NCBI RefSeq assembly: GCF_029784135.1
Contig: NC_073746.1
Coordinates: forward strand, 5,563,136 to 5,627,135
Length of the DNA stretch: 64,000 bases
Direction: 5' to 3'
Origin: Toxorhynchites rutilus septentrionalis
Taxonomy: Eukaryota; Arthropoda; Insecta; Diptera; Culicidae
The position numbers and the translations under genes were made by a program. Position 1 is the stretch's first letter, and each line of letters starts with the position of its first letter. The notes under the pieces were generated by a model that did no database searches, had not been told where the DNA came from, and saw nothing but the letters and a program-made list of their open reading frames with translations. This document shows, one piece after another, positions 1-10,536 of the stretch.

Positions 1-370
1 TGGATAAAAAATTGTAAGGGGTTGTATCTAGGACACGACCGCATATTTTCGACGTACAACTACGCAATTACATTATGCAATCCACTTGTTTACCACTTCG
101 AATTATTTTAGAATGAGTCAAAATTCTTGCAATAGATTATGTTCTTCGTTACAAATAAATTTGATAAACGACCTTTTACATTTGATATGATGCCTAGGAC
201 CACCAAAATATGTGAACGGAAGAATTGTCAAACGATCATTGTACTTTACATTTTCCTCTGAAATTATTGCAAATCTCATGTTTACGTAGTTCTCGAATCG
301 CGAAAGTTAATTTACCTCTAGTATCTGAAATGACGATTTTCCCATGCTTCTCAGTTTAAAAGTACGTTTT

Positions 371-720
371 AGGGAAACATATTCTGGTCTGCACAACGAC
401 AAGCGAGTACAAAAGTACTCAATACCAAAAAATACCCACGACTTGCATGTATATTTGCAAATCGAATTTCCACAGGTACATCTTCTTCTTCTTCTTTTTG
501 GCTTTAAGAGGGTTTAAACTTTTCAGTTCATTCGCCTCTACCACAGGTACATCGATTTTGAAGTCTGGCACATAAATTTTGAAGTCCGTGTTAGGGAAAC
601 ACAGCTCGGTGAGAACAAAAATACCTCCGACTTGCATGTACATTTGCATTGCGAATTTCCACATGTACACCGATTTCGAAGTCTGTGTTGGGGAAACCGT
701 AAATCGAGCCAATCAAAACT
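371..720. repeat. two diverged direct repeats (ACTTGCATGTA units)
   Basis: Two related blocks occur in direct orientation. The first lies around 373-480 and the second around 593-700. Each has AGGGAAACA, then AAAATACC, then a GACTTGCATGTAyATTTGCA core and a CGAATTTCCACA tail. Between them is a CTTCTTCTT tract and a segment (about 500-545, TTCATTCgCCTCTA) that recurs in diverged form at about 9990-10015. The open frame across this block on the minus strand is a by-product of the repeats. Family unknown. Confidence 0.5.
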
Positions 721-726
721 TGGCAG

Positions 727-896
727 TTAGGGCGTTTAGATAACGCTTGACATTTTACTGTTATTCAATTGTTCAATTCGTTAAAAATAACATTTTATTA
801 ATTGCGATAGACGCGTAGAAATATCTATCAATGTCTATCAATTGATGCAAACATCTTTCCGATCTGTTAAGAAATGTTCGAATTATAATCATTCGA
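727..896 (+). repeat. dispersed repeat R1, copy 1
   Basis: This segment matches 49797-49953 in the same orientation, sharing GCGTTTAGATAACG, ACATTTTATTAATTG, GATAGACGCGTAGAAATAT and AAGAAATGTTCGA. No terminal repeats or duplications are visible at either copy, so the true boundaries and class are unknown. Confidence 0.65.
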
Positions 897-1369
897 AATA
901 CGGGTAGGGTTAGCACACAAATCGGCAGAACAAATATATGGGAGATAGGAAGTTCTTCCTGTTTTCATGAATTCAAACCGTTTAAAGATTAGCGAATTGT
1001 AATGTATAGCTCTTCTTCTTGGATGGCCCTGTGGAACTGTGACATGTCCCACTGTGCGTTCGGGTGGTTTAAAACTCTGTCCCTCCTACAGGGTTCAACA
1101 TCTATATATTAACGGTACATAGAGGGAGAACACACGGATATTTCTACGAATAAAGCTAGCTAGAATATTCAAAAACAAACATATACTGAAAGAAAATAAA
1201 ATCTAAAATGATTATAAAGACATTTAAAATGAATAAAAGAAGTAATAAGGATAGATTTAAATGACGGCATAGGGCCAACTTCACACAAACCAGAATGTAT
1301 AAACAGCCAAGACAACACTACACGACACAATTCACATCACAACAGTTGGCAAGATTGTATCAGAGGTGG
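897..1369. other. no recognised gene or repeat
   Basis: I see nothing assignable here. The short open frames have no recognisable domain. Confidence 0.4.
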
Positions 1370-2015
1370 TGTAACCCGTCCCGAATGTAACCTGGCGGGT
1401 TTGAGAGAGTTTCGCCATACTCGATGCGGACACTTTATCTAAACCATCGGACAAAGACGCACCAACTTGAACACGTTATACGATACGGTCGAGACAGTTC
1501 GCGGAAAAGGGTAACATTGAATCCCAGAATATTGAAGTGGAGATTCCCTTCCGTTCCTTCCGAACAATCCATACCGTTTCCGGAGGAAGTTCGCGTAGCG
1601 AAAGTTTTACTGCTTCGTCGTCAATAACCATTGATGTGTCAACGAATAGTGAGGCAGAGTCGTAATCCTGTGCACCGTGCTTCGGTCAAGGAGCGGAAAT
1701 AGGACGAACCAACACCAGCAGACTGAACCAGTTTACCTGAAACAGAGCCAACTACAGTGAAGCAGCGGACCGGAACCGTACCACGACAGCACGAAAATCC
1801 AGCGGCGGGCCCAAACACTTCAACACACCAACACCGTGAGTAATGTAAAAAGGAATAGGGAACTAGGGAATCAGGAAATTCAGGAATCACATAATAAATC
1901 GCCGTCGTAAACCAGAAGGAACACGTGTGTTTTCCCTATTGTATCAACCTCTTTCGGGTTAACCTAGTATAGGCTGTGATTGAGCCTTGCTAGGGCGTAA
2001 CAGAGCCTTGTTACA
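1370..2015 (+). mobile_element. possible solo LTR
   Basis: The 646-bp segment begins TGTAACCCGTCCCGAATG and ends CCTTGTTACA, giving perfect 6-bp inverted ends (TGTAAC/GTTACA) of the TG...CA type expected of an LTR. An AATAAA lies near 1893. No primer binding site follows and the flanks (GGTGG left, GAACT right) are not duplicated, so this is a solo LTR of unknown family at best, or a chance match. The short open frame at 1424-1627 has no recognisable domain. Confidence 0.35.
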
Positions 2016-2074
2016 GAACTTTTGCCGTCTCAACGTATGCATTAACTAGCGTCATTTATTAATACTTAGTTGAG

Positions 2075-2253
2075 ATTTCTTAAGCCAAATAACACGCCTT
2101 GAATGTATTCCGAGGGGCAAGCTCTAGAATACGCGTGACCACAGTGCAAGTCTAAGGAAACTTCTCTGACGAAAAATCCCCCGGCCAGAACGGGAATCGA
2201 ACCCGAACACCCGGCATGATAATGTGAGACGCTAACCGCTAACATATCAAACA
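2075..2253 (-). mobile_element. tRNA-derived SINE (type C)
   Basis: Read on the minus strand, the first ~72 bases (2252-2180) look like a tRNA: an A-box-like TTAGCGGTTAGCG and a near-perfect B box inside GGGTTCGATTCCCG. They are followed by an unrelated body rather than ending in a discriminator. That layout is typical of tRNA-derived SINEs. The 3' end and target duplication could not be fixed. It differs in sequence from the two other SINE types in the window. Confidence 0.6.
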
Positions 2254-2375
2254 AATCTTAGAGAATTTTAGATTCAATTGGTATGCAAATCATGAGAATT
2301 CGTTCACAGTGAAAATAGTTATTAACGTGTTAACTTTGTTTCATAAAAACGTGACCTGTTTTCTGATTTGGCACC

Positions 2376-2620
2376 CTTCCTGAAAGACGTAGTTCTACGT
2401 CAAAAAAGTAACAAGCATATAACGCGTACACATTTTATCTTTCGAATGAAGTGTTTATCATACCATGTCGTTCAGTTGTTTAGGAGCTATTAATGCTCGA
2501 AATCTCGTTCTCCAGCATAACGCTTTCGTTTTCAAAACTTTGAACTTACACCCCAGTATAGAAATAAAAGACGTAGTCCTACGTTAAAATGGTCGTTCCC
2601 CATACGCACTGATTCCGAAT
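2376..2620 (+). repeat. dispersed repeat R3, copy 1 (ACGTAG palindromes)
   Basis: The copy starts and ends near short palindromes of the form GACGTAGTnCTACGTC (2385-2400 and 2568-2585). In between it has ATTTTATCTTTCGAAT, TAACGCTTTCGTTTTC and AACTTTGAACTTACA. The same block recurs at 58140-58308 continuing at 59212-59420, where other elements interrupt it, and partly at 57560-57690. A single palindrome also occurs at about 50018. Class unknown. Confidence 0.55.
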
Positions 2621-2869
2621 GAACTGATTACAATCGAACTGTTTGGAAACTAATGATGTGCACCTGAACTAAAGACATGTGGAAAGCAGGTTGCATTGGA
2701 CGGAACGGATGAATACTATGAAAACGCTTGGAGAAAACTAAAAAAATATAACGATACTATCATTCACAAGCAAAATCATGTAACGCGTGACTTATTTTGT
2801 TAATGTATGCTTAATTTTGAATTAAAATGAATTCTCTTCATCCCAATTTCTTAACATTCTGGAAGTTTT

Positions 2870-3050
2870 GCAATGCGAGGAAATCGCTTGGATAATCGCT
2901 TGCATAAAAACATCCCTATCAAACTCTCGGAAATCTGTGGCTTTGCGTTATCCTGATGGAACACAAAACCTCTTCTTTTAGCCAGTTTTGAACGTTTCAG
3001 GTTAATCGCCAGCTTCAAACGGTACATTTGTTTACAGTAGAGATCTATAA
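2870..3050 (-). pseudogene. mariner transposase fragment (first part of DDD core)
   Basis: The minus-strand translation reads YRLKLAINLKRSKLAKRRGF followed directly by VFHQDNAKPQ. This matches the region around the second catalytic aspartate of mariner (DD34D) transposases, where HQDNArPH is the hallmark. After the motif the reading frame no longer follows the family, so the copy is frameshifted and truncated. It is far shorter than a full transposase (about 345 residues). Whether it belonged to the same insertion as the plus-strand fragment at 3855-4110 cannot be told; the opposite orientation argues against it. Confidence 0.6.
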
Positions 3051-3854
3051 AAATTAAAAAAAATCGAAAAATAAATCAAGTTGCACCTACTTTACTTTTG
3101 CCGTATCGACACCATACACACCAATCGAAATTTCAACTGCCTTGCTTGCATTTTCGCATTTATAAAAGCAAAAGTGTAAAATGTACCGAATTTTCTCTTT
3201 GTTGACCTCCATTGTTAACACCCTGTAACTCACAACTGAAAGGAACAAAAAACAAAAAACAGCAAAAGATTTTGTTTGTGTGAAATCTCACCTGTACGAC
3301 GAGCCTATACCTGAAATTGTATGATCGATATTACGCGAGATATTGACCACTAAAGCCAGGTATCGAGAAAATAATGGATAACATTTTCCCCAACCTAATA
3401 TTTAAACGCAGAAAGCTGAGACAATTCATGAATGGGATAAACCAGTGGAAAGGCAAAATGAAAAAAAAAAGTTTGTTTCGTTGCTTTCAATCCATTGTTT
3501 GGCCTATAACATGTACGTGTTATCGTGATAACAAATACCGGAATGTTTGTAAAAATTGAAAAATGTCACGAGATTTTTTTCACTGTTTGAACTACTATTA
3601 AATATGATATTTAATGGAATCTAGGTTGAAACCCTACAGAAAATATGGAAAATTGCGTGAATTAACTTATTACTTACAGAATTGTCTGATGAGAAACATA
3701 CTTTTACACAAAACTTGCGATTTTCAAAGAAGAAGCACCTTTTCTTTCCCCTGTAAATTAAAAAAAAAAATTTATATACAAATTAGAAATTTTTCTATCT
3801 ATTCTTACGATATCAATGCCAGGACATGAAAATCTGTGAAGCTTCCTAGGAATA
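3051..3854. other. no recognised feature
   Basis: AT-rich sequence with open frames of 61-71 codons that lack any recognisable domain. It may include the eroded body of the flanking mariner remnants, but nothing here supports that directly. Confidence 0.35.
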
Positions 3855-4110
3855 TTGGATGAACTGCTTTGCCGATCTTTACACCATGGTCTGCATGTCG
3901 CGAAACCGGTCAAAACATACTTGGAAACGCTGAAATGGGGGGTCCTATCCCTCCTGCCTTATTCTCCAGACATTCATCCGTCCGATTACCACCTTTTTCG
4001 ATCGATGCAACATGGTCTGGTTGACCAGCACTTTTCCAATTTTGATGAAGTCAAAAATTAGATCGATTCGTGGTTAGGTCTTCGACATAAGTTTATATTC
4101 TTATAAGATC
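3855..4110 (+). pseudogene. mariner (DD34D) transposase C-terminal fragment
   Basis: The plus-strand frame carries HVAKPVKTYLETLKW and then YSPDIHPSDYHLFRSMQHGL. This is the mariner C-terminal core, with the third catalytic aspartate in the usual SPDl-PSDYHLF block. The HxDNARPH motif that should come just before is degraded to LHHGLHV. After VKN a stop codon (TAG at about 4059) sits where the family has tryptophan, and the frame then continues IDSWLGLRHKFIF, so this is a nonsense mutation rather than the natural end. The fragment is inactive. Confidence 0.75.
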
Positions 4111-4640
4111 TAAAACTTTGTCGAATACGTTATATCACTTTTTTGACTTTAAACAAAATTAGGATTAATAGTAGTTTTTACAAAAAAAAACATGAAAAAG
4201 TTATTGTTAGAAAAACTTTTTCGCTGTAAAAGTGCCCATCTCGCGATGTATGGGTAACTTATTGGAAATTGCTATTCACATAATTTTTTTGTCAGTTTAA
4301 ATTTTTTTTTTTTGAGAAAAATGAATTTCGAATTAAAAAAAAAATTCAGTGTAATTTTTCTTAAAAAGATTGTAGTACTTTTTATGAAAATTTAAACAAT
4401 TTCCTATATTTCATCCTTTGACCAAATTTTTGTTGTCATTATAGTTTTAGAGTTATAAATTTTTGTTAAAAATAAAAAAATTGGCCCCTTTTAAAAAATA
4501 TTATAATTCTTTTTCAAAAATTTCCAGTATGCAAAGTTGCTTAAATTACTAAATGTTTTTGCACTCACAACGTCACAACGCTATCTGAGATGATGCGGCA
4601 ACTTGCAATACGTTGATGCAAGTTGGCATGAAGTCCGTCA
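4075..4640 (+). repeat. dispersed repeat R4, copy 1
   Basis: About 560 bp matching 33850-34420 in inverted orientation. Shared landmarks are AAGATCTAAAACTTTGTCGAATAC, TTTAAACAAAATTAGGATTA, AAAAGTGCCCATC and the distal GCTATCTGAGAT. It is extremely AT-rich and shows no intact terminal repeats. It follows the mariner fragment with slight overlap. Confidence 0.55.
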
Positions 4641-4957
4641 ACTACAGGTTCTTGGTTTCAATCAAAATTGATATTTTTCATTAAGTTAAACCTTTTATTA
4701 TTTCGTGAGTGAAATATAAAAAGAACATAAAAATGAAATATTAAAAAAGACTCAAGTGTGCTTGCTCTCATTTGAACCAAATAAATCAAATGCGAAAAAA
4801 TGATGTGGTGAGTACTTTATTTTGCCTGTCAGTGTTTTTTTTAACAAAATTTGCTTTTTTTTGTTACTAACGTATTTAAATTGCATGTCAATCGAATTCC
4901 CAGAGATTTTTTTGATATGCTATACATTGCAATTCCCTAACCCGTATATGGTTCTTA

Positions 4958-6238
4958 AAGGGTGTGTCACATCAAATTGCATCACGGAAAAAACGCTGTA
5001 GAAATTCGCCCAGTAGGCCGATCCTTTTGAAAATTTTAGACAGTAAAATAAAAACTATTAAACAACTTTTGGCATTTTCTTTTCATTCATACTTCGAGCC
5101 CAAGCCCGTATGCTCGCACCTTCCTCTTTACCCCGTCCATAAGGTTCTGTACAACGTCAGGTTGTAGTTTTTTTTTGAACAGAAATCCATTTTCTCTTGA
5201 AGTCCGCCTCCGATTTGACAACTTTTGGGTTCTTCCGGAGGGCCTGCTTCATAATTGTCCAATATTTCTCTATTGGGCGAAGCTCCGGCGCGTTGGGCGG
5301 GTTCATTTCCTTTGGCACGAAGGTGACCCCGTTGGCTTCGTACCACTCCAACACGTCCTTTGAATAGTGGCACGAAGCGAGATCCGGCCAGAAGATGGTC
5401 GGGCCCTCGTGCTGCTTCAATAGTGGTAGTAAGCGCTTCTGTAGGCACTCCTTAGGTAAACCTGCCCGTTTACCGTGCCGGTCATCACGAAGGGGGCGCT
5501 CCGCTTTCCGCAAGAGCAGATCGCTTGCCACACCATGTACTTTTTGGCAAACTTGGATAGTTTCTGCTTGCGAATCTCCTCCGGAACGCTGAATTTGTCC
5601 TCTGCGGAGAAGAACAACAGGCCCGGCAGCTGACGAAAGTCCGCTTTGACGTAGGTTTCGTCGTCCATTACCAGGCAATGCGGCTTCGTCAGCATTTCGG
5701 TGTACAGCTTCCGGGCTCGCGTCTTCCCCACCATGTTTTGCCTTTCGTCACGGTTAGGAGCCTTCTGGACCTTGTATGTACGCAGGCCCTCCCGCTGCTT
5801 GGTCCGCTGAACGAATGAACTTGACAAATTCAGCTTATTGACGACATCCCGGACCGAACTTCTCGGATCACGTCTAAACTGCTTAACTACGCGCTTGTGA
5901 TCTTTTTCACTGACGGAGCATCCATTTTTGCCGTTCTTCACCTTCCGGTCGATGGTTAGGTTCTCGAAGTATCGTTTTAGTACTCTGCTGACCGTGGATT
6001 GGACGATTCCCAGCATCTTACCGATGGCCCGATGTGACAACTCCAGATTCTCGAAATGAGTGTACAGGATTAATTCACGACGCTCTTTTTCCAAATTTAC
6101 GAAAAATTGACAGTGAAGCATGGCCCACGTGATCTATACACTCTAATCTGATTATAAGCGAAAGCTGAAGATATAATTCCTAAAAATTAAATTTCTACAG
6201 CTTTTTTTCCGTGATGCAATTTGATGTGACACACCCTT
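4958..6238 (-). mobile_element. ITmD37E (DD37E Tc1/mariner) transposon, copy 1
   Basis: A 1,281-bp element flanked by TA on both sides (4956-4957 and 6239-6240). Terminal inverted repeats begin AAGGGTGTGTCACATC and pair over about 49 bp with one mismatch between ends. The inside holds a broken minus-strand transposase. The DD37E spacing of the intact relative at 17272-18575 identifies it as the mosquito ITmD37E group of the IS630-Tc1-mariner superfamily. Confidence 0.95.
5157..6121 (-). pseudogene. ITmD37E transposase, disrupted
   Basis: This is the DNA-cutting and strand-transfer enzyme of the element, close to that in copy 2 but broken. First, compared with copy 2, 17 bp are missing where copy 2 has its MSSNEK start, so the start codon is lost. 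Second, a single base is missing near 5453 (ACTCCTTAGGTAAAC against ACTCCTTAAGGTAAAT), which splits the frame between 6121-5417 and 5448-5157. Both parts keep recognisable blocks: an HTH around GIVQSTVSRVLKRY, VMDDETYV, WPDLASCHYS and APELRPIEKYW. The short 3' frameshift seen in copy 2 is also present. Not functional. Confidence 0.92.
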
Positions 6239-6770
6239 TATCTATATAAATAAAAATGGACCGTCAAATGTGTTAGCAAGCGCAAAACCCTTGAAACTAA
6301 TCGTCCGACTTTAAGTAGCCTCTATATTGTTGTATTCATCTCTGCCCGTAGAACATATCTTTGCTCGTAAAGTTTTTCAATCCAATTTGATTACGTGTTT
6401 GCGGAATTAAGCTTCGTGTGGTAGTGGCAGCGGATTCTCTGGTGGAATCACGCGCTTTGAAAATAAAAAAATATGAATAAAAATTTACTTTTCTCGTATT
6501 CCATGTAACAGAGAAACATGTTGTTTGCAAGTGAATCAAGAGTTTCGAGCGGAAAGTGTGTCTAAAAAAATGTATATTATAATGACGAGTTTTGGTAAAA
6601 GTACTAGGAAATTTATAGTAAAATTGTAAAGGGCCAATGAGAACAATAATCAATGAAGAGTTCTGAGCTTAAATCCACGAACGTTCGCTTAGTAAGAAAA
6701 CGTGAATGTTTGAAAGAACTCATATCAGAAAATTAATTTTGGGCGGGACGAAGTCCTTTTGACCTCACAA
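6239..6770. repeat. possible Helitron-like non-autonomous remnant
   Basis: Immediately right of the ITmD37E copy the sequence reads TCTATATAAATAAAAATGGA, and about 490 bp later GGCGGGACGAAGTC. That pair resembles the ends of Helitron-like repeats common in insects, which lack terminal inverted repeats. A TC start is present, but the expected CTRR-3' end and hairpin are not clear, so this is a weak call. Confidence 0.3.
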
Positions 6771-8900
6771 CCACCCTATTTACTAGATCACTTGTCTGTC
6801 CAAATATGCATGCATGCTGTCATAGCGATGAATGCGAATATAACACCACATTATACAATTAAATTGGATCTTATAAGACGAGAGCTTTCTTTGCTGAAAG
6901 TAAAACGGAGAACGTATTTTCACGTGAAACCTTACCCGGGTGCTATGAATAATACTGAGATCGTTGGAAAAATCTCAAGCAGAACTGTCAGTGGAGAACT
7001 CAATTCAGGGGAACACAAGATGGAAGATAATAATGGCTTGTTGGATTAAAATTTTGTTTCCTACCAGTAAGGGTAAATGTCACTTTTTATGAAGTGATAT
7101 TTTATTTATTAAGTTATGTTTTAGGATGTCTATATATAAACTTAAAATAAATGTTGGGTGTATTAATAATCAGAAAACGTTAGCATTAACCAGAAACAGA
7201 TGACTACATGCAGCAAGTTTATTGTAAGATGCTTATCCGAATTGAACAAAAAACAAAAACGATCGACAAGACGTTATTTTTGAACCAATTCACGAAAAAA
7301 ATTAGTCTTTATTTTAACTAATGAATATTCATATCTATTCATCAACTGTGGAGCGGGATCGCTTCTAATTAGCACACCCAATATCCGTTGCAGAATTTGC
7401 TTCCCACCCGGACTGAATCACACATTTCAGCACCGACTGAATGATGCACCAAATAACAACCCGTGAATCGCATCATTCCGATCTTAATAAACAACATCCG
7501 TTGGACCGAGTCAGCTGGAGCAGTCGTCTTCACCGTAAGAAACACATCTAATCAATTTGTGCCGACCTATGAGTGTAAAGAGTCACAATATTTAACCTCA
7601 AATATTGTAGACCACTTAATTGGTCGTAATTGAAATAATGGAATAAATTTGATTGCTCACACTAGCCGATGCGCCAGTACCGACTCCGAGAGCGGGTCCG
7701 ATGTTTATCTTGTTCGTCTTCGTTTGATGCCAATACACCGAGCGGCACGATTTTCGCGATTTCTTCTCGATCTACAGCCGCTTGGCCCCTTCGGACCATC
7801 TTGGTCATCAATTAAACTCCATCACCAGTACACCGAATGGTTTGCGGAAGGAAATCATTCACTCTTCTCACCCATCGAGATGAAATCAGCATTCAATGGG
7901 CGCACAATAGAGTACGCCACTTCCTAATCAAACATGATTATTTTAATGATTTGGAAAGCAACACAACACGCCCTGCTTCCCGACCGCCCAGCAGGAGTCC
8001 GATGCTACAGCTGATGATCCCTCCGGACTTACGGCCACAGCATCCACCAGCAGTGTCCTCTATCGATTGCCACAACGACGGATTTTGATACGTTCTGTTT
8101 TGTTACTTTTAATGATGTCGAGGACAACGAAAGCGTGTGTGTCACCTTCCTTGTCGCCACCGCCGCCATCGCCACATCATCTCGTTCGCTACTAAATGGG
8201 TGCCGAAACGGGATTTCCCACCCCACGCAAACAATAATAACGCATAACGCATCATTATTTTTGTTTCTGTTTCGAATTTACCAACAATCCGAAGCGAAAA
8301 AAAAAGGGGTTGAATGTGTCGTTCGTGCCGAAGGTGGCCCAATCAGTCTTCCCTCAGACGTTATTTTTTTTCGCTCATCCTATCGCACGTTTCGATAGGA
8401 TCAGTCGGGCTCAGGAGCTGCACGTGTCCCATTTGTATTCATAACTTGTTTTCGGTGCAATAAACGATCATTGAATGCTTATCTCGCAGTATTTATGTGC
8501 GTTTAAGCAGAGTTTTAACGAGTGGCAAAAGAATGACTTAATCAATGATTTCCTGCGAACGTTTTGGGTTTGTTTTTGTATGGTTTTGGTAGGGTGGTTC
8601 CAGTGGGGTTATTTGGGAATTGAATACGGACTTATTTTTTGTACATTTATTGTGTATTTTCTTCTGAAATAATTCCGAATTATGAACGATATTTTCTTCT
8701 GTAACTTATAACAAAATTACGTTTAATTTGAAAATTCATTTTTTTTTTATTTCGAAACATTTATTTATGTTTATGTTTTTAACTGAAGAATAGAAGTTCT
8801 GTCTTATAGATTTTATAAAAATGGAGACTTCAATTTCTAATTTTCACCAGATTATTCCGAAATCATATGAAATAATATAAAAAAAATCCAACGTTAACTA
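6771..8900. other. no recognised gene; several unassigned open frames
   Basis: Open frames of 62-96 codons (6759-7049, 7649-7927, 7837-8088, 8135-8398) have no recognisable domain and overlap one another on both strands. The part from 7640 to 8470 is less AT-rich than its surroundings and free of recognised repeats, so it could hold host exons or regulatory DNA, but I cannot show it. Confidence 0.3.
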
Positions 8901-8901
8901 A

Positions 8902-9021
8902 TACACGGAAGTCGCTTTTTACGCGGTTATTTATAACGCGGCTGTTTTTTACGCGGATTTCGGAATTTACGCGTTTTTTTACGCGGCACGTATCAACCGC
9001 GAAAAACGTGACTCCAGTGTA
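8902..9021. repeat. short MITE-like element rich in TTTACGCGG
   Basis: The left end reads TACACGGAAGTCGCTTTTTA and the right end GTGACTCCAGTGTA, which are imperfect inverted repeats of a TACACTGGAGTCGC-type terminus. Between them are repeated TTTACGCGG units. A second related block lies at 9195-9353. Confidence 0.5.
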
Positions 9022-9194
9022 AACAGATTTGTGCTAGTTAATGATACTTTTCACGAAATAAGATTGTATTGTATCACTGATTAGTAGCTGAGAAATTAAA
9101 GGAGAAACAGATATCACGATTGTAGCATGCAAAAAAATCAGGTAATCAATTGTTAGAATATGGGTTGCATTTCAAACTAATAATTCACTGTTTG

Positions 9195-9353
9195 TTAGAT
9201 TTTTACACGGATTTTGAAATTTACGCAGTTTATTTTTACGCAGATTTTGGAATTTACGCGGTTCTTTTTTACTTTTTGGGTTTTGCGCGTTTTTACGCGG
9301 TTTACTTTCACGCGGGTTTTTACGCGCCCCGCGTAAAAAGCGACTCCAGTGTC
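9195..9353. repeat. second TTTACGCGG-rich element, left end eroded
   Basis: It holds repeated TTTTTACGC/TTTACGCGG units and ends GCGTAAAAAGCGACTCCAGT, the same right terminus as at 9021. The left terminus is degraded to TTTTTACACGG. The open frames on both strands here come from the short repeats. Confidence 0.5.
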
Positions 9354-9429
9354 ATTGCTGGACTTACCACTCAAAAAATTATAGCGGCTAATCTGGAAGA
9401 CCACATTGTTGACGTAGAACTATGAAAAT

Positions 9430-10524
9430 ATTTCATCCAGTTCGCATGTTCATTATTAGTTCAAAAATTACTAATTAGAAAATTGAAACAAAACTTGCAA
9501 TTTAATTCTTTGGTAAAAAGCCTAGGTTTCCTCGAAAAGGGCCGATGATTTCCGCATTTCGTCGCCTGGAATGCATCGGAACCCAAAATGAATCTTAGAA
9601 ATCTCGCTTTATACAAGGTACATTGACTTTCTTACAAAAAAGTTACAAATGTATACACAAATCGGCACTATAATAAACCGAACTTACTTAAATAACAATA
9701 AGTTCTCCGCCACAGAATTCAAAATACCTTACATACTTTAAATGCTTTCACAGTAACTTAAATGTTTTCAAAGACAAAGACACATCTTTAGATCTGGCAT
9801 CACTGTTACAATGTGTTACAATGTTACGTATCCTTTGTTCCTTTGTATCCTAGAGAAAGTTCTCTGACACAATGAAATACAATGAGTAGCTTTGGTTGGT
9901 AAGTTGCAATTTACGAGTACGTGGGTACAGTTGAATACAAAATAATTAAGTGAGTGGATGACCTTCAAATTATTTGGGCTTCAAACTTCTTCAATTCATT
10001 CACCTCTAGCCTTAAAAGGGCTAATTTGGAAATCTAGACCTATACTCTAGGTAGCGAAAAAAATAAAAGAGTGTTCGAATTTTTTTTTTACATATTCAAG
10101 TTTTAGACCTGGCTGTTAAATATAGTTCAGTGTTAAAACCTTCCTGGCTCATGATTCGCTATTGGAATGTCAACAATTTCAATTATTAATTCAATAGGAG
10201 GCAATTAACGTTGCACCCATTTGAAGATATGAAGAAGAAAGTAAACCGGATAGTACAAAATGAACCGGACACAATAAAATATAAGATGTCCGCCCCGGGT
10301 ATGAATAAAGGAATGTTGTCATTGGTCACTTTCATCGGGAATTACAAGAACGGTCAAAATCTAAAAAAGAACCCAGAATTTTCGAAGCAATTCGAGCTCG
10401 ACACATGTTATGCGTACCTGACAGCGAACTGAAAAAGTGGATTCGACAAACTGACAACTACTAAGTTTCAGAAAAGTAACTTTTGCTTAAGATACCAAGA
10501 TATCCGTAGATGAAGACCGCTGAA
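9430..10524. other. no recognised feature
   Basis: Unassigned, AT-rich. A 68-codon frame from an ATG at 10229 to a stop at 10432 has ordinary composition but no recognisable domain and no clear context. Confidence 0.35.
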
Positions 10525-10536
10525 ATTAATCCTAAT

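Noticed and set aside
2180..2252. A tRNA gene on the minus strand
   Set aside because: A and B boxes are good, but the acceptor stem does not close and the sequence continues into a SINE body.
3855..4061. A short complete gene of 68 codons
   Set aside because: The protein is the mariner transposase C-terminal core and the stop replaces a conserved tryptophan; it is a remnant.
5175..5592. Plus-strand frames in ITmD37E copy 1 (and 17493-18137 in copy 2)
   Set aside because: Antisense shadows of the transposase; they duplicate between copies along with the element.
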